Positions 4,509 to 6,107 of a DNA stretch of 6,107 bases are shown here, one piece after another. Made by a program: the position numbers and the translations under genes. The stretch's first letter is position 1, and each line of letters begins with the position of its first letter. Source of the stretch: Actinomycetota bacterium (GTDB lineage: Bacteria > Actinomycetota > Actinomycetes > S36-B12 > UBA5976); NCBI GenBank assembly GCA_947373075.1, contig CANBWF010000078.1:1-6107 (forward strand), read 5' to 3'. A model generated the notes under the pieces. It saw only the letters and a list, made by a program, of their open reading frames with translations. It searched no databases and was not told the origin of the DNA.

Positions 4509-6043
4509 GGGCGTCGGACCGCTTCGTCAATTGCGCTTATTTGTGCGTCTACAATTTCCAAGCCCTCGAGTGAATGCTTGCCAAGTATTGACTCTGGCGG
4601 CAATTCCACTGGGTATTCTCCATCGAAACATGCACGGCAAAGTCGGTCCTTAGCAATATTGGTTGCGCTAATTAGCTCATCTAGTTCAACATAGGCCAAA
4701 CTGTCCGCACCAATAGAGCGGCGGATTTCGTCAACTGTTAGCCCATTTGCAATTAGTTCGGCTTTGCTGGCGAAATCAATTCCGTAGAAGCACGGCCATT
4801 GCACTGGCGGACTTGAAATACGAACATGAACTTCAGCTGCTCCGGATTCACGCAACATCTTTACGATCGCGCGTTGAGTGTTGCCACGAACGATGGAGTC
4901 ATCAACCACAACAATGCGCTTACCTTCAATGACTTCGCGCAATGGGTTGAGTTTTAGGCGAATACCAAGCTGGCGAATTGTTTGACTTGGTTGAATGAAA
5001 GTTCGTCCAACGTAGGCATTTTTAACGAGACCTTGGGCGAATGGAATTCCACTTGCTTGCGCGTAACCGACGGCCGCTGGCGTGCCGGATTCTGGAACTG
5101 GAATAACAATGTCTGCTTCAACTGGATCTTTAGCCGCAAGTCGACGTCCAACTTCAACACGAACTGCGTGCACAGGCTGGCCCGCAATTGTGGTGTCTGG
5201 TCGAGCTAGGTAAACATACTCAAATAAGCAACCTTTTGGCTCTGCTGGTGCAAAACGTGAAGAGCGCAGTCCATGCTCGTCGATCGCAATTAATTCGCCT
5301 GGTTCAATTTCACGAACAAATGAAGCACCAACGATGTCTAGTGCTGCAGTTTCAGAGGCAATTACCCAGCCACGTTCTAACCGACCAAGTACAAGTGGGC
5401 GGATACCTTGTGGATCACGTGCACCGTAAAGCGTTTGGTCGTCCATAAACACCAAACTGAATGCACCACGAACTTTAGGAAGTTCGTCTAGTGCTGCTGC
5501 TTCCATGGTGTTGTCCGGATGCGCTGCGAGAAGGCCGGTCAAAATATCTGTATCACTAGTAGCACCGCGACCAAGATCTGCAAAAAATTCTGAGGTATCA
5601 GATTGAATCGCCTTTAGGCGTTCAGCGAGTTCGTGTGTGTTAGTTAAGTTGCCGTTGTGTGAAAGTGCGAGGTGTCCTGTTGCTGTTGCCCGAAAAGTTG
5701 GCTGTGCGTTATCCCAACAGCTTGATCCAGTTGTGCTGTATCGAGTGTGACCAATAGCCAAGTAGCCCTGCAAAGATTCAAGCGCTGCTTCGGTGAATAC
5801 TTGGGAAACTAATCCCATGTCTTTGAAAACTGTTGTGTTGTGTCCATCGCTTACTGCGATGCCAGCAGATTCTTGTCCGCGATGTTGGAGTGCGTAAAGA
5901 CCAAAGAAGGTGAGTTTGGCTACCTCTTCACCCGGCGCCCAGACCCCGAATACGCCACAGGCATCTTGGGGGCCTTTTTCGCCAGGAAGCAATTCATGTC
6001 CGAGTTTGCCATCGCCTGCCACGTAGTTAAGTCTATCGGGCAA
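4505..6043 (-). CDS. purF: Amidophosphoribosyltransferase (glutamine PRPP amidotransferase)
   Basis: This enzyme makes phosphoribosylamine from PRPP and glutamine, the committed first step of purine synthesis. With the TTG start the product has 512 residues. The N-terminal glutaminase domain has the nucleophile Cys29 in DACGVFGVW, exposed in this family by removing a short propeptide, then RGQESAG at 55-61, HTRYSTTG at 99-106 and NGNLTN at 130-135. The phosphoribosyltransferase domain has IPVPESGTPAA near 314-324 and the PRPP loop VVVDDSIVRGNT at about 378-389. Cys272, Cys418 and the pair Cys469-x2-Cys472 match the four ligands of the [4Fe-4S] cluster of the Bacillus-type enzyme. TTG at 6043 has no visible ribosome site; GTG at 6022 (giving MAGDGKLGHELL...) fits the streptomycete N-terminus better. 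The frame stays open to the window edge but has no ATG, GTG or TTG there. Identity is certain, the start is not. Confidence 0.97.
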   Translation of the reverse strand: MPDRLNYVAGDGKLGHELLPGEKGPQDACGVFGVWAPGEEVAKLTFFGLYALQHRGQESAGIAVSDGHNTTVFKDMGLVSQVFTEAALESLQGYLAIGHTRYSTTGSSCWDNAQPTFRATATGHLALSHNGNLTNTHELAERLKAIQSDTSEFFADLGRGATSDTDILTGLLAAHPDNTMEAAALDELPKVRGAFSLVFMDDQTLYGARDPQGIRPLVLGRLERGWVIASETAALDIVGASFVREIEPGELIAIDEHGLRSSRFAPAEPKGCLFEYVYLARPDTTIAGQPVHAVRVEVGRRLAAKDPVEADIVIPVPESGTPAAVGYAQASGIPFAQGLVKNAYVGRTFIQPSQTIRQLGIRLKLNPLREVIEGKRIVVVDDSIVRGNTQRAIVKMLRESGAAEVHVRISSPPVQWPCFYGIDFASKAELIANGLTVDEIRRSIGADSLAYVELDELISATNIAKDRLCRACFDGEYPVELPPESILGKHSLEGLEIVDAQISAIDEAVRRP

Positions 6044-6107
6044 CTGAGTTGGCGGCCGACTTGATACGGCTGCGCTAGCAAAAGCGAGACAATATGAATG
6101 TGAATAT

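Noticed and set aside
3481..5448. Plus-strand frames opposite purM and purF
   Set aside because: They are antisense shadows of two strongly conserved enzymes, with no ribosome sites or domains.
6061..6094. Promoter for purF (TTGTCT with TATCAA, or TATTGT as a -10)
   Set aside because: The first pair has a 20-base spacer, and the -35 for the second would lie outside the window; neither can be supported.

Overview
The window looks like actinobacterial chromosome. PurF has the iron-sulphur-cluster type of sequence and the closely worded actinobacterial motifs (for example KGCLFEYVYLARPDT). purF-purM is followed by a gene of the actinobacterial DUF3073 family. A tRNA Glu-Asp-Phe cluster and a class E-like sortase also fit. 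Base composition is close to balanced by eye, lower in GC than most soil actinomycetes, and intergenic gaps are short. A streamlined freshwater-type actinobacterium (Nanopelagicales-like) is a reasonable but unproven inference.

Layout. Bases 1-1785 (+) are the 3' part of a large secreted surface protein that enters from the left edge. It has four consecutive Ig-like prealbumin/CnaB-type repeats, a Pro/Asp/Ser wall-spanning spacer and an LPDTG motif, but the hydrophobic anchor expected after LPDTG is missing. Fifteen bases later, 1801-2394 (+) encodes a small class E-like sortase. Bases 2395-2630 hold no gene; they carry perfect hairpins, two extra direct copies of the tRNA-Phe 3' end and one inverted copy of its T arm. 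Bases 2631-2946 (-) are tRNA-Phe, tRNA-Asp and tRNA-Glu, transcribed in the order Glu, Asp, Phe. Bases 2947-3156 are a divergent promoter region. Bases 3157-3417 (+) encode a small DUF3073 protein. Bases 3414-4508 (-) are purM and 4505-6043 (-) are purF; the last 64 bases precede purF and its start is ambiguous.

How the genes work together. purF and purM form a 4-base-overlapping (GTGA) pair covering the first and fifth steps of de novo purine synthesis. DUF3073 converges on purM so tightly that both stop codons lie in one CTAG palindrome. The surface protein and sortase form a substrate-enzyme pair in principle. The points most worth a second look are the LPDTG signal without a membrane segment, a third repeat that has lost all three predicted isopeptide residues while its neighbours keep them, and the tRNA-Phe-derived repeat cluster lying exactly between the surface-protein locus and the tRNA operon.
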